From the NCBI GenBank assembly GCA_910586245.1, contig CAJUFY010000008.1, positions 1 through 60,033 on the forward strand: DNA of 60,033 nt. Reading direction: 5' to 3'. The notes below the pieces were generated by a model that saw nothing but the letters and a program-made list of their open reading frames with translations, searched no databases and was not told where the DNA came from. Below are positions 14,723 to 24,133 of the stretch, one piece after another. Position 1 is the first letter of the stretch; each line of letters opens with the position of its first letter. Source of the DNA: an uncultured Christensenella sp. (lineage in GTDB: Bacteria > Bacillota > Clostridia > Christensenellales > Borkfalkiaceae). The position numbers were made by a program, and so were the translations under genes.

Positions 14723-17641
14723 TCAATAGGGTTTTCCGCAGCATTTTTTATATTTGAGTCCGCTGCCGCAGGGGCAAAGATCGTTCGGCCCCGGTTTTTT
14801 ATCCTTTTTCATGGTTGCAGGGTTGTACTTCGTATCGCCGCTCGTCTGCAAATTATTTACGTTGACCGCCGCGGGCATTTCACCACCCTCGACCTGCCCT
14901 TTCTGAACAGGCGCTTCCTGTGCCGGCCGCTCGCTTCCACTCTGCTGCGCAGGCGTTTCCTGCGCGGGCGTGGGTCTGCCCGAACTGGGGAAGATCCGTT
15001 GCACGGGACGGGCTTCGGCGCGAACGACGCATTTCAGCAAGAAACGAATGGTACGCTCCTGAATGCGTTCGACCATTTCGTCGAACATCGCAAACCCTTC
15101 CTGTTTGTACGAAATGATCGGATCGACCTGACCGTAAGCGCGCAGACCGATTCCCTTGCGCAACTGATCCATCGCGTCGATATGATCGATCCAGTTGGAA
15201 TCGACGACGCGGAGGAGCATTCTGCGCTCCATTTCCGAAAAATCGACGTGCATTTCGTTCTGAATGTTCGCAATCTTTTCTTCGTAGCATTTTTCCGTTT
15301 TTTCGGAAATCTTCTGAATCGCTACGTCGTAATCCCATTTTTCGAGTTTTTCGCGCGTGATATAGTTAGAACCTTCGGGAATGAGGTACTGTTCAAGCGC
15401 GACGTTCAAATCGCCTTCATTCCACTTTTCGGGCATATCATCGGCATTAACCGCGCCGCGCACAACCGTCGTTACGTAATCGGGAATGAATTTTAAAACT
15501 TGTTCGTGTACGTTTTCGCCGCGAATGACGCGCATGCGTTCCGCATACATGATCATACGCTGTTTGTTCATAACGTCGTCGTATTGCAGGACGTTTTTAC
15601 GGATCCCGAAGTTTCTGCCTTCGATTTGCTTTTGCGCGTACTCGATCAAACGGGTGAGCAATTTGGATTCCAGACTTTCGTCGTCCTGCATTTTGCTCAT
15701 ATCGTAAATGCGCTTCATGCGTTCGCCGCCGAAACGGATCATCAAATCGTCTTCCAGCGAAAGGAAGAAAATCGAAGTACCCTCGTCGCCCTGACGGCCG
15801 GAACGGCCGCGCAGCTGATTGTCGATACGGCGCGATTCGTGCCGCTCGGTACCGATGATGCAAAGACCGCCTGCTTCGATGACCTTCTGTTTTTCTTCTT
15901 CCGTCTTCTGTTTATAGCTTTCGTAAAGCGCGTGATAGCGGTCGCGGATTTTTGCGGTTTCTTCGTCCAGTTCCGCATAGCTGGTGGCAAGCTCGATCTG
16001 TTCGTGCTCAATACCCTCTTCGCGCAAACGCTTTTTCGCAAGATATTCGGCATTGCCGCCGAGCAGAATATCGGTACCGCGCCCCGCCATGTTGGTGGCG
16101 ATGGTAACCGCGCCGAATCTGCCCGCCTGCGCTACGATTTCCGCTTCGCGCTCGTGGTTCTTCGCATTCAGAATATTGTGCTGTACGCCGTTGCGAATGA
16201 GCAAACGGGAAATTTCTTCCGATTTATCGACGGACACCGTACCGACGAGAATCGGTTGCCCCTTCTTGTGGCGTTCGACGATTTCGCGCACGATCGCCTT
16301 TTTCTTCCCCTCTACCGTAGAGAAGATACGATCCTGCATATCCTTACGGCGCACGGGTTTGTTGGTGGGAATTTCGATTACGTCAAGCGAATAAATGGTG
16401 CGGAACTCGCCCTCTTCCGTCTTTGCCGTACCCGTCATGCCAGAAAGCTTTTTATAAAGACGGAAATAATTCTGGAAGGTGATCGTCGCGTACGTTTTGT
16501 TCTCTTCGCGAACCTTAACGCCTTCTTTCGCCTCGATCGCCTGATGGAGCCCGTCGGAATAGCGGCGGCCGATCATAAGACGACCCGTAAATTCGTCGAC
16601 GATTACGATTTCGCCGTCGTTAATAATGTACTCTTCGTTCAGATGGAACAGTTTATGCGCTTTGAGCGCCTGCTGAATGTGGTGGTTCAGCGAAGCGTGC
16701 GCGACGTCGGCAATGTTTTCGACGCCGAAATAACGTTCCGCTTTCTCCGCGCCGTATTCGGTAAGACGAACCTGCTTGTCCTTCCGCTCGATCACGTAAT
16801 CCCATTCGAGTTCTTCGGCTTTCGCAATCTTCTGCGCGCTCGAATCTTTGCTCTTTTTCTTTTTGCCCGCTTCTTCCGCGTCTTTCAGATCGTCGTCGAA
16901 TCCGCCCGTCAACGTACGGACGAAACGGTCGACTTGTTCGTAAAGGCTCGAAGACTGTTCGCCCTTGCCCGAAATAATGAGCGGCGTTCTCGCTTCGTCG
17001 ATTAAAATCGAGTCTACTTCGTCGACGATCGCAAAATTGAGTTCGCGCTGAACCATGCTCCGCAGATCGGGCTTCAAATTATCGCGCAGATAATCGAACC
17101 CGAATTCGTTGTTCGTTCCGTACGTAATATCGGCGGCGTAAGCTTCGCGCTTTGCTTCGTCTTCCATGCCCGGAACGACGACGCCGACTTTGAGCCCCAT
17201 GAATTTATGAACTTTGCCCATCCATTCCGCGTCGCGGCGGGCAAGATAATCGTTTACCGTAACGATATGAACGCCTTTGCCCGACAGCGCTTCGAGATAA
17301 GCGGGCAAAGTCGCAACGAGCGTTTTTCCTTCGCCCGTCTTCATTTCGGCGATACGCCCCTGGAAAAGGCAGATGCCGCCCACGATCTGCACGTGGAAAT
17401 GGCGCATTCCGAGTACGCGCCAGCTCGCTTCGCGCAGAGCCGCAAACGCTTCCACCAAAACGTCGTCGAGCGTTTCGCCCTTGGCAAGCCGTTCGCGGAA
17501 AAGCGCCGTCTGCCCTTGCAGTTCGGCGTCCGTCATCGCCTCAAACTTCGGCGAAAGCTTTTCCACCTCGTACGCGGTCTTATTCAATTTTTTCAAGCTT
17601 CTGCGGCTATCGCCGCTCTTCAAATATTTAATCAGTCCCAT
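14723..17641 (-). CDS. secA: Protein translocase ATPase SecA
   Basis: 972 residues. The motor ATPase that pushes preproteins through SecYEG. The start MGLIKYLKSG at 17641 has GGAG upstream. Walker A is MKTGEGKT (100-107), the DEAD-type motif VDEVDSILIDEARTPLIISG is present, TNMAGRGTDI is motif VI, and the C-terminus has the zinc/SecB-type motif CPCGSGLKYKKCC. An acidic and lysine-rich insertion (near DDLKDAEEAGKKKKSKDSS) and a Gln/Pro-rich linker before the zinc motif are lineage-specific. It is followed by prfB. Confidence 0.97.
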   Translation of the reverse strand: MGLIKYLKSGDSRRSLKKLNKTAYEVEKLSPKFEAMTDAELQGQTALFRERLAKGETLDDVLVEAFAALREASWRVLGMRHFHVQIVGGICLFQGRIAEMKTGEGKTLVATLPAYLEALSGKGVHIVTVNDYLARRDAEWMGKVHKFMGLKVGVVVPGMEDEAKREAYAADITYGTNNEFGFDYLRDNLKPDLRSMVQRELNFAIVDEVDSILIDEARTPLIISGKGEQSSSLYEQVDRFVRTLTGGFDDDLKDAEEAGKKKKSKDSSAQKIAKAEELEWDYVIERKDKQVRLTEYGAEKAERYFGVENIADVAHASLNHHIQQALKAHKLFHLNEEYIINDGEIVIVDEFTGRLMIGRRYSDGLHQAIEAKEGVKVREENKTYATITFQNYFRLYKKLSGMTGTAKTEEGEFRTIYSLDVIEIPTNKPVRRKDMQDRIFSTVEGKKKAIVREIVERHKKGQPILVGTVSVDKSEEISRLLIRNGVQHNILNAKNHEREAEIVAQAGRFGAVTIATNMAGRGTDILLGGNAEYLAKKRLREEGIEHEQIELATSYAELDEETAKIRDRYHALYESYKQKTEEEKQKVIEAGGLCIIGTERHESRRIDNQLRGRSGRQGDEGTSIFFLSLEDDLMIRFGGERMKRIYDMSKMQDDESLESKLLTRLIEYAQKQIEGRNFGIRKNVLQYDDVMNKQRMIMYAERMRVIRGENVHEQVLKFIPDYVTTVVRGAVNADDMPEKWNEGDLNVALEQYLIPEGSNYITREKLEKWDYDVAIQKISEKTEKCYEEKIANIQNEMHVDFSEMERRMLLRVVDSNWIDHIDAMDQLRKGIGLRAYGQVDPIISYKQEGFAMFDEMVERIQERTIRFLLKCVVRAEARPVQRIFPSSGRPTPAQETPAQQSGSERPAQEAPVQKGQVEGGEMPAAVNVNNLQTSGDTKYNPATMKKDKKPGPNDLCPCGSGLKYKKCCGKPY

Positions 17642-17840
17642 GTCGTTAAAACTCCGCTTGGCTCCGATACAGGAAACCACTTCCCCATTTTACAATATTT
17701 TCCGAAAAAATGAAAGCGTTTTTCACCGATTTTCCGCAATTTCAAAGAGCGACGCAACGATTTTATGAGCGAATCGCCCGAAAACGATAAAAACCGCCCC
17801 GATTCCCAAACGGAAACGGAACGGTTTTCTTCGACGGATT

Positions 17841-18623
17841 TTAAGAAGCGGGTTCCGCCTGCGGCTTCAATTCCTGAACGGGAACGGGCGCAGCGGTCAA
17901 CACGAGCGATTCTTCGTCGGCAGCGCGATAGAGTTCGGCGCAGATCTGCTCGGGAAAATGCGTCGTCGCAAAGAGCGCGCCCGCCTTCATCAGCGTACGG
18001 AGCTGCTCGGAATTTTCCACGCCCGAAACGTCCACCCGCATCTTTCCCGCGCTTGCCTGCAATGCGCGCAATACGAACTGCGTTTCGCCGCGCACGCACA
18101 CGCCGTCAGCCCCTGCGGCTTCCGCGGCGCGAACGCCGAGCGCGATATCCTCTTCGGTGAGCGCGTGATCTTCGAGAGAAACGACGAACGAACTCTTCCT
18201 GACCGCCTTTCTTACCTTTTTGATTTCTTTTTTTAAATATTGCAGGTTTCCGCCGCGCAGCGCGGAATAGCACAAGACAAGACGAATTTCCTTTGCTCCT
18301 TGCGCAGCCACTTTTTTGGCTTCCGCTTTTTTTACCGCCGTCAGCGTTTCACCCGTGCCGCCTGCAAGACAAATGACGGACACTCTGCTGCCTGCCAGAC
18401 GGCGGCGCGCAGCGGCGACGTTTACGGGAGAAACGAGCACCCCGTACGCGTTCAATTTTTTCGCAGCGTCGCACGCGCGGCGCAACGCATATTTGTCCGT
18501 TTCCCTGCGAGAAGCGTCTACCGTGAGCTTTCTCAGCGTAACGGCAATTTCCGCTTCGCGGCGGTTTCGTTTGAATTCCCCGTATTCCACGGCTTCCGCC
18601 GCGGATAAAATCGTACCTTCCAT
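17841..18623 (-). CDS. DeoC-like aldolase-fold protein without catalytic lysine
   Basis: About 260 residues with the layout of deoxyribose-phosphate aldolase: YGVLVSPVNVAAAR (60-73), VSVICLAGGTGET (81-93), KEIRLVLCYSALRGGN (111-126), LTEEDIALGVRAAEAAGADGV (155-175). In active DeoC this leads into VKTSTG, whose Lys forms the Schiff base; here the position is C176 in VCVRGET. The second active Lys region is also changed (RVDVSGVEN), and the C-terminus has a Pro/Gln-rich tail. It is therefore probably not an aldolase but a derived TIM-barrel protein of unknown role. The start is uncertain (ATG 18623 or TTG 18629). It stands alone between secA and a divergent small gene. Confidence 0.7.
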   Translation of the reverse strand: MEGTILSAAEAVEYGEFKRNRREAEIAVTLRKLTVDASRRETDKYALRRACDAAKKLNAYGVLVSPVNVAAARRRLAGSRVSVICLAGGTGETLTAVKKAEAKKVAAQGAKEIRLVLCYSALRGGNLQYLKKEIKKVRKAVRKSSFVVSLEDHALTEEDIALGVRAAEAAGADGVCVRGETQFVLRALQASAGKMRVDVSGVENSEQLRTLMKAGALFATTHFPEQICAELYRAADEESLVLTAAPVPVQELKPQAEPAS

Positions 18624-18705
18624 GTGCAATATGATTCCCGAAAAAAAGCCGACATATACGAACTTTTTCCATTTTATGACAAAATCAATGCGCTATAATG
18701 GTTGC

Positions 18706-18954
18706 ATGAATCTCCTTTCCGTGCAGGGACAGGGCGCCGTTTACGCCGTGATCCTCTTCTTTATTTGCATCGTAATCGTACACGGGATGAAGCTTGCGAA
18801 AATCGGGTATCGCTCTCTGCATAAAAAATTGCCGCCGGAACCTCCGCCCAAACCGGAAAAAAAGCCGGAACCCGTTTACTACATCGTGGAACGGAAACAA
18901 AAAAAGCGTACCAAAACGGAATATTCCGAACCCAAACAAATTAAATTTCATTAA
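18706..18954 (+). CDS. Small single-pass membrane protein of unknown function
   Basis: 82 residues if started at 18706: a hydrophobic helix at about 9-26 (YAVILFFICIVIVHGMKL), then a proline/lysine-rich cytoplasmic tail (PPEPPPKPEKKPEP) and a basic end. Function is not recognised. TATAAT at 18694-18699 lies only 6 nt before the ATG and there is no ribosome site, so it may be translated from a leaderless mRNA. In-frame ATGs at 18676 and 18688 are alternatives. The codon pattern and strong terminator support a real gene. Confidence 0.6.
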   Translation: MNLLSVQGQGAVYAVILFFICIVIVHGMKLAKIGYRSLHKKLPPEPPPKPEKKPEPVYYIVERKQKKRTKTEYSEPKQIKFH

Positions 18955-18987
18955 AAAAACGCATGTGCTTAAAGCGCATGCGTTTTT
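18955..18987. terminator. Bidirectional terminator
   Basis: AAAAACGCATGTGCTT (18955-18970) pairs with AAGCGCATGCGTTTTT (18972-18987), with one G-T pair. It serves the small membrane gene on plus and rsfS on minus. Confidence 0.85.
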
Positions 18988-18996
18988 ACGTTTCGT

Positions 18997-19347
18997 TTAA
19001 TCTTCGTAACGTTCTAAGTTTCTCCCCGAATCCCAAAGCCGTTCGAGATAATAGAACAAACGGAACTCCTCGTTAAACACGTGCACGACCACGTCGCCGT
19101 AATCCAGCACGCCCCAACGCCCTTCGCGGAATCCTTCCGACCGCAAGGGAGCCAACTCGAAATCTTTTTTTAATTTTTCTTCCACCGCGTCGCCGAGCGC
19201 CCGCACCTGCGTCGTAGAACGTCCGCTTGCAATCACAAAGTAACTGCATACGACCGTCTGATCGCTCACGTTTAAAATTACGATATCTTCCGCTTTCTTT
19301 TCGGAAAGCGCCTTGCAACATAGCTTCGCCAGTTCGTATGGTTCCAT
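18997..19347 (-). CDS. rsfS: Ribosomal silencing factor RsfS
   Basis: 116 residues, normal length. The family blocks are DIVILNVSDQTVVCSYFVIASGRSTTQVRA and WGVLDYGDVVVHVFNEEFRLFYYLERLW. RsfS binds L14 on the large subunit and blocks joining with the small subunit in starvation. It lies 27 bp after nadD-yqeK, the conserved Firmicutes order, with GGAG before the ATG. Confidence 0.96.
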   Translation of the reverse strand: MEPYELAKLCCKALSEKKAEDIVILNVSDQTVVCSYFVIASGRSTTQVRALGDAVEEKLKKDFELAPLRSEGFREGRWGVLDYGDVVVHVFNEEFRLFYYLERLWDSGRNLERYED

Positions 19348-19374
19348 ATTTTCTCCTTTATGCCACGCATAATA

Positions 19375-20511
19375 CTATGCGCGACCGTTCATTTTGTTTT
19401 TTATCCATGCGTATGCCTGTTCCGTAAGCGCATAAATATCCTTGACCCGACCGTTTTTCAAATAGCCGATCTGCCTTTCGAGGCACAACAGCAGACATTC
19501 GTCCAAATCGCGCTCTAACGCCGCGCGCAAGAATCCGATCCCTTCGAAATCGCGCCCCTCTTCCAGCATATCCGCAAGAAATACCAGTTTCCCCAGCGCA
19601 GACATATTCTCTTTTCCACTCGTATGATACCGAATCGCGTCGAGAATTTCCCCGTCGGAAATCCCGAACACGCGCTCTGCAAGATATGCGCCCGTATATT
19701 GATGCACGACAGGCGGAGGCACGCCTTCCGGCAGAACAAATCCTTTTAAAAGCGGGGAATCCAAAGGCACGTACTTTCCGCAATCGTGCAATGCGGAAGC
19801 AAGAATTGCTTTTTCGCAAGAAATCCCGAAACGCGGCGCATATTCCGCGGCAAGCAAGGCGACGCGAAAACTGTGTTCTTGCCGTTCTTGCTTTTCCAAC
19901 GCCAACGCGGGCATAATTTGCGGATAAGAATAAAGTCCCTTTTCGCGGATATATTCGTAAACGGTTTCGTCAAGTGCCGAAGGTTTTTTCCCGAACGCAA
20001 GTTCTACACGGATACGGGAGGATGAAACCGATTCCCCTTGAAAGTCAATGACCGATACCCGCTTCCCGAATCTTTCGTAAATTTTCGTTGCGGCTTCCTC
20101 GGCAGTTTCGCCTGCCCTTCCGCACGATGCAAGCGTAACGCAACTTAAAATCTCTTCCGGATTCTTCCACTTTTCAAAATCCTTTAAAGCGTCTGCGCCC
20201 GCCAGAAAAAACAATTCGTCGTGGGGATACAGGTTGCGGAAATGACGGCAAGTCAGATAAGTGTAACTCGTTCCCGCGCCGTCGATTTCCCGGGAACTCA
20301 CTTCCGCACCGGAAACACCGCGAAACGCCAGTTTACACGTTTGGATACGGTCTTTGCCTGCGGCGACCGCCCCCGCACTTTTGAACGGAGAAATATATGC
20401 GGGAATCACGATTACCCTGTCGAGCGCCAGCGATTGCTTTGCCGCCCGAACGAGCGCAACGTGTTCCCTGTGAACGGGATCGAACGACCCCCCGAACAGC
20501 GCAATTTTCAT
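19375..20511 (-). CDS. nadD: Fusion of NadD adenylyltransferase and YqeK HD phosphohydrolase
   Basis: 378 residues with two domains. Residues 1-190 are nicotinate-nucleotide adenylyltransferase: GGSFDPVHREH (7-17, with the HxxH-type site) and SVSSSRIR. Residues 200-378 are an HD domain of the YqeK type: H213 and HDCGKY (242-247), plus VHQYTGAYLAERVF and IRYHTSG; such proteins cleave diadenosine tetraphosphate symmetrically. In most Firmicutes these are two neighbouring genes; here they form one frame with no stop between. rsfS follows directly. Confidence 0.93.
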   Translation of the reverse strand: MKIALFGGSFDPVHREHVALVRAAKQSLALDRVIVIPAYISPFKSAGAVAAGKDRIQTCKLAFRGVSGAEVSSREIDGAGTSYTYLTCRHFRNLYPHDELFFLAGADALKDFEKWKNPEEILSCVTLASCGRAGETAEEAATKIYERFGKRVSVIDFQGESVSSSRIRVELAFGKKPSALDETVYEYIREKGLYSYPQIMPALALEKQERQEHSFRVALLAAEYAPRFGISCEKAILASALHDCGKYVPLDSPLLKGFVLPEGVPPPVVHQYTGAYLAERVFGISDGEILDAIRYHTSGKENMSALGKLVFLADMLEEGRDFEGIGFLRAALERDLDECLLLCLERQIGYLKNGRVKDIYALTEQAYAWIKNKMNGRA

Positions 20512-20583
20512 ACAATCAAATTATACTATATTTTTTTTTGCATTGCAAGTTTAATTTGTGCAAAACGCGTTAAAAATTACCGT

Positions 20584-21339
20584 ATGAAAAAGATAGACTT
20601 TCCGCTGATTTTAGACGTACTCTTTTATTCCGCAGCCGGCTGGTTTCTTTCGTTAGGGCTTTTGCGCTATTTCCGATTGCCCACGGGAATCGCAATCGCA
20701 ACCGCAACTTTAATCGCAATTGCAACGGGCGGAATCGCTTTTCTGATCATCTACAGCAAACACCGAAAAAACGTTTTATCCAAACGCGAACGGGAACAGC
20801 GGGACGCGCTTCTGTTACACTTCGCGCTTGAAAAAAGCGAACGCGTACGGGCGGCGCTACTCGCCGCCTTCCTTGCCGACAGAAAAGAAGCGCACTGCGA
20901 AGGCGACATATTGAACGTAAACGGCGTACCGACCGTTCCGCTGTTTACCATGCAACCGGTAACCGCCGACGCAATCGCGCTTTTGCTGCGCGAATACGCA
21001 AGCGACCCGTTTACGCTGATCTGCAACGACCTGACGCCGGAAGCTGATCAACTGCTGAAAACGTTCGGCAGAAAAGCAGTCCGCGGAAACGAAGTTTACG
21101 CGCTGATCGAAAAAACGAATACGATGCCCGCGCCGCTCATCTGCGGAGAAATCCCCCGCAAGACGCTGCGCGGCAAGCTCCGCATATCCTTTTCCAAAAA
21201 GAATGCCAGACCTTTTTTCGTGAGCGGACTGCTCCTTCTGATCATGAGTTTGTTTGCCTTTTTCCCGATTTATTATCTGATCACGGGAAGCGTGCTTTTA
21301 CTCTCTTCCGTCTGTATTCGCGCCTTTGGTTATGCGTAA
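20584..21339 (+). CDS. Membrane protein of unknown function
   Basis: 251 residues with two N-terminal membrane helices (about 10-28 and 33-55), a soluble middle part of about 130 residues and two C-terminal helices (about 208-224 and 228-246). The middle part contains a possible nuclease-like or regulatory fold but no motif I recognise. The ATG at 20584 lacks a ribosome site; upstream in-frame codons overlap nadD antisense and are rejected. It is divergent from nadD-yqeK and ends at a bidirectional terminator. Confidence 0.6.
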   Translation: MKKIDFPLILDVLFYSAAGWFLSLGLLRYFRLPTGIAIATATLIAIATGGIAFLIIYSKHRKNVLSKREREQRDALLLHFALEKSERVRAALLAAFLADRKEAHCEGDILNVNGVPTVPLFTMQPVTADAIALLLREYASDPFTLICNDLTPEADQLLKTFGRKAVRGNEVYALIEKTNTMPAPLICGEIPRKTLRGKLRISFSKKNARPFFVSGLLLLIMSLFAFFPIYYLITGSVLLLSSVCIRAFGYA

Positions 21340-21357
21340 CATAGTATTCAACCGTTA

Positions 21358-21382
21358 AAAAACGCCTTAAAAAGGCGTTTTT
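21358..21382. terminator. Bidirectional terminator
   Basis: AAAAACGCCTT (21358-21368), loop AAA, AAGGCGTTTTT (21372-21382), perfect 11-bp stem between converging genes. Confidence 0.88.
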
Positions 21383-21390
21383 ACACTGTT

Positions 21391-22836
21391 TTAATGAATT
21401 ATGTCACGCATAATATACGGAATACGGGAAATTACGTCCTGTGCATCGGGTGCGTACTCGCCCCATTCGTTTGCCGCGGCTTCCCCCGCTTTGCCGCAAA
21501 CGTATGCAGAACAGCAAGCCGCTTCGTAAGGCGAAATTCCGCGCGCCGCAGTTCCCGCAAGATACCCCGCCAGCATATCGCCGCTGCCGCCTTTCGCTAA
21601 AACGGGCGATCCCGTTAAGTTGATTGCAACGCGCTCCCCGTCCGTGATGACGGAACGGTTATTTTTAAAAAGAACGGTCACCCGATAATCGCGCGCGAAT
21701 TCCCGAGCGTGACGAACGGGATCCTTTAAAATATCCGAAACGGCTATCCCCGTCAACCTTGAAAACTCCTTCGGATGCGGCGTAAGAATCACGCTGCATT
21801 TTTTCTCTTTCAACACTTCGCGCCCGAAGCGGGCGATCGAATTTAAAGCGTCGGCGTCCAGAACGAGCGTTCCGCAAAACGATTTCAATAGCTTTTTTAC
21901 AATGTCGTACGCCCATTCGCCGGTTCCCGCGCCGAACCCGAACGCGATCGCATCCGAAGCAAGAATATTTTCTTCTACGTCCGCAAACGATTGAAGGATA
22001 CAGGACGGATTTTTTCCGATCGCCGCAGAATATACGGCAGGCGGAACGAATAGCCGCGTGTAACCCGCGCCCGACTTCAAACACGCGCCGACAGCCAAAA
22101 ACGCCGCGCCGCTAACGGCCTCTCCGCCGAGAATACACGCATTGCCGTAATCCCCTTTGTGCGAGTTGGATTTCTTGCGGGGGAAATAACGCGCAACGTC
22201 TTTCCGCTCCCAAACCTCGGCGCCGGGTTCCGAAAAAACAATCCCGATGTCGGCAACGGTGATTTTTCCGCATACGTCCGCACCGTCGGCAAACAGCAAT
22301 GCTTGCTTCAACCCGCCGACCGCAACCATTTCGTTTGCCGCAACGCAGGGCTCGTAAGCGATCCCGCTTTCGGAAAGCCCGCTCGGCAAATCGCAGGCAA
22401 TCACGTACGCCCCGCAGGAGTTGATAAATTCGATTAAAAACTTTCCGTCCCCCTCTGGCGCGCGCGAAAGCCCCGTACCGAAAAGGCAATCGACGACGAG
22501 CGCAAACCTTCTGCGCGGAATTCTGCCGAATATCTCACCGCCGTATTTTGCCTTTGCAAGCGCACAGTCCTCCGAAAAACGATCGGCAAGACAGAGTACG
22601 TTTACCTCTTTTCCGCGTTCGAACAAAATACGCGCCGCAACAAATCCGTCGCCGCCGTTATTGCCTCCGCCGCAGACGAACAGCGCCTCGTCGATTCCCT
22701 GCGCGCGCATTGCGGATTCCACCGCTTGCGCCAAGGCTCCCCCCGCCCGCTCCATCAGCGTGAAAGAAGGAATGCCGCCCGCAATCGTATTTGCGTCCGC
22801 TTCGCGCATTTGTTTGTTGGAATAAGCGAATTTCAT
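21391..22836 (-). CDS. nnr: Bifunctional NAD(P)H-hydrate epimerase and dehydratase
   Basis: 481 residues. The N-terminal epimerase domain (about 1-205) has CGGGNNGGDGFVAARIL and DLPSGLSESG; the C-terminal dehydratase domain (about 215-481) has HKGDYGNACILGG, LTPHPKEFSRLTG and LAKGGSGDMLAGYLAG. It repairs damaged hydrated NAD(P)H, in the E. coli Nnr two-domain layout. GGAG precedes the ATG, which overlaps the birA stop by four bases. Confidence 0.95.
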   Translation of the reverse strand: MKFAYSNKQMREADANTIAGGIPSFTLMERAGGALAQAVESAMRAQGIDEALFVCGGGNNGGDGFVAARILFERGKEVNVLCLADRFSEDCALAKAKYGGEIFGRIPRRRFALVVDCLFGTGLSRAPEGDGKFLIEFINSCGAYVIACDLPSGLSESGIAYEPCVAANEMVAVGGLKQALLFADGADVCGKITVADIGIVFSEPGAEVWERKDVARYFPRKKSNSHKGDYGNACILGGEAVSGAAFLAVGACLKSGAGYTRLFVPPAVYSAAIGKNPSCILQSFADVEENILASDAIAFGFGAGTGEWAYDIVKKLLKSFCGTLVLDADALNSIARFGREVLKEKKCSVILTPHPKEFSRLTGIAVSDILKDPVRHAREFARDYRVTVLFKNNRSVITDGERVAINLTGSPVLAKGGSGDMLAGYLAGTAARGISPYEAACCSAYVCGKAGEAAANEWGEYAPDAQDVISRIPYIMRDIIH

Positions 22837-23525
22837 ATTCTATCTCCGATTTTCAAACTGATTTCAGCAGCGGAAAGCGCACGGATACAAAACCCGTCGT
22901 CGATTTCCAATCGTCCGTCCTCCAAAATCCGCAGCGCCGTTGCCGTATATTCCCGCCCGTTTTCTAAGACGCGCACCGTTTGTCCCAAAAATCGAACGTA
23001 GGAAAGGTATTCTTCCAATGTCGATTCTTCGGTAAAATGACCGACGAGCGCTTCCCGCGCAGATTCCATAGAAACCTTCCGCCCAGCCGCTTCAGAAAGA
23101 GAAACCGCAATCCCGCCCAGCGCCGACAAATCGTTTTCGGCATTGAGTCCGATTCCCGTAATACTCCAGTCAAGACGGTTTTCCGAAAAACCGTTTTCAA
23201 TCAAAATACCGCACAGTTTTCGATCGGCTACGAACACGTCGTTCGGCCACTTGATATGCGGATTCACACCGAAATCGCGCGCCGTCCTGCACACCGCAAC
23301 CGCTGCGTGCGTCATCACCCGAAAGGCGTTTTTTGCAGGAACGTTGCGATAAAAAACGAGCGCGGAAAAATAGACTCCGCCCTCGGAAGAAGCAAAAGAC
23401 CGCCCTTTCGTACCCAAACCGCCCGTTTGACGGGCGGAACACACGATCGCGTTTTCCCGTTCCGCAAGATACCGCTTGATATACAAGTTTGTCGAATCGA
23501 CCTCTTCGAGCAATTCAATCTTCAT
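22833..23525 (-). CDS. birA: Biotin-protein ligase without DNA-binding domain
   Basis: 230 residues. It activates biotin with ATP and attaches it to carboxylase carrier proteins. The biotin loop is GLGTKGR (36-42, variant of GRGxxGR), KWPND is at 92-96 and KLCGILIE at 103-110. The N-terminal helix-turn-helix of regulatory BirA is absent, so it is a ligase only. It overlaps recX by 11 bp and nnr by 4 bp. Confidence 0.92.
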   Translation of the reverse strand: MKIELLEEVDSTNLYIKRYLAERENAIVCSARQTGGLGTKGRSFASSEGGVYFSALVFYRNVPAKNAFRVMTHAAVAVCRTARDFGVNPHIKWPNDVFVADRKLCGILIENGFSENRLDWSITGIGLNAENDLSALGGIAVSLSEAAGRKVSMESAREALVGHFTEESTLEEYLSYVRFLGQTVRVLENGREYTATALRILEDGRLEIDDGFCIRALSAAEISLKIGDRI

Positions 23526-24132
23526 CGTCGTCTTTCAGCGCGCCGAGCGCGGATTTCGCCGTATCGTAATCGTAACCTTTGGAAATGAGGTGCGCGTACG
23601 CTTTCCGGTAAGTTTCCCTGTTCAGCTCTTTTCCCCGCAAATATTTTTCGAGAACGCGCTTTGCACTCTCTTCCCCGTCCGTGATTTCCGACACCGCAGC
23701 CATTGCCGTATCCTCGTCGACCCCGCGACGGCGAAGTTCCATTGCGATCAACCGCGCGCCCTTCCGCTTGCCCGCACTTTCGGCGTATTGCTTTGCGTAT
23801 TGCGCGTCGTCCAGAAATCCGTACCCTTTCATTTTTTCGACGACGTAATCGCACACGTCTTGCAAGTATCCTTTCCGTTTCAGATAATCGCGGATTTCTT
23901 TTTCCGTTTTCATGGAAACGGTAATGTGCGTCAACGCTTTGTCGAGCGCGGTTTGCTTTTCGCTTTCAAGCTGTAAGACGGCAAGCGATTCTTCCGTGAC
24001 GACCAAGCCGACTTTTAAACGGTTCTTCATGACCGTTTCCAACTTCATGCCGCAGTAAAATCTACCGTCCACTTCGAGATTACAGCGCAATTTATCTTTC
24101 TTTTGCGGTGTAATCGCCGTGATTTCCGCCAT
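23515..24132 (-). CDS. recX: Regulatory protein RecX
   Basis: 205 residues rich in helices, with three RecX repeats: ALTHITVSMKTEKEIRDYLKRKGY, DDAQYAKQYAESAGKRKGARLIAMELRRRGV and KYLRGKELNRETYRKAYAHLISKGYDYDTAKSAL split as usual. RecX modulates RecA filaments. The ATG directly follows the stop of the metallo-hydrolase gene with GGAG before it. recA is not in the window. Confidence 0.88.
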   Translation of the reverse strand: MAEITAITPQKKDKLRCNLEVDGRFYCGMKLETVMKNRLKVGLVVTEESLAVLQLESEKQTALDKALTHITVSMKTEKEIRDYLKRKGYLQDVCDYVVEKMKGYGFLDDAQYAKQYAESAGKRKGARLIAMELRRRGVDEDTAMAAVSEITDGEESAKRVLEKYLRGKELNRETYRKAYAHLISKGYDYDTAKSALGALKDDDED

Positions 24133-24133
24133 A

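Noticed and set aside
15500..17005. Long plus-strand open frame (501 codons) inside secA
   Set aside because: Antisense shadow of a fully conserved SecA; no family features.
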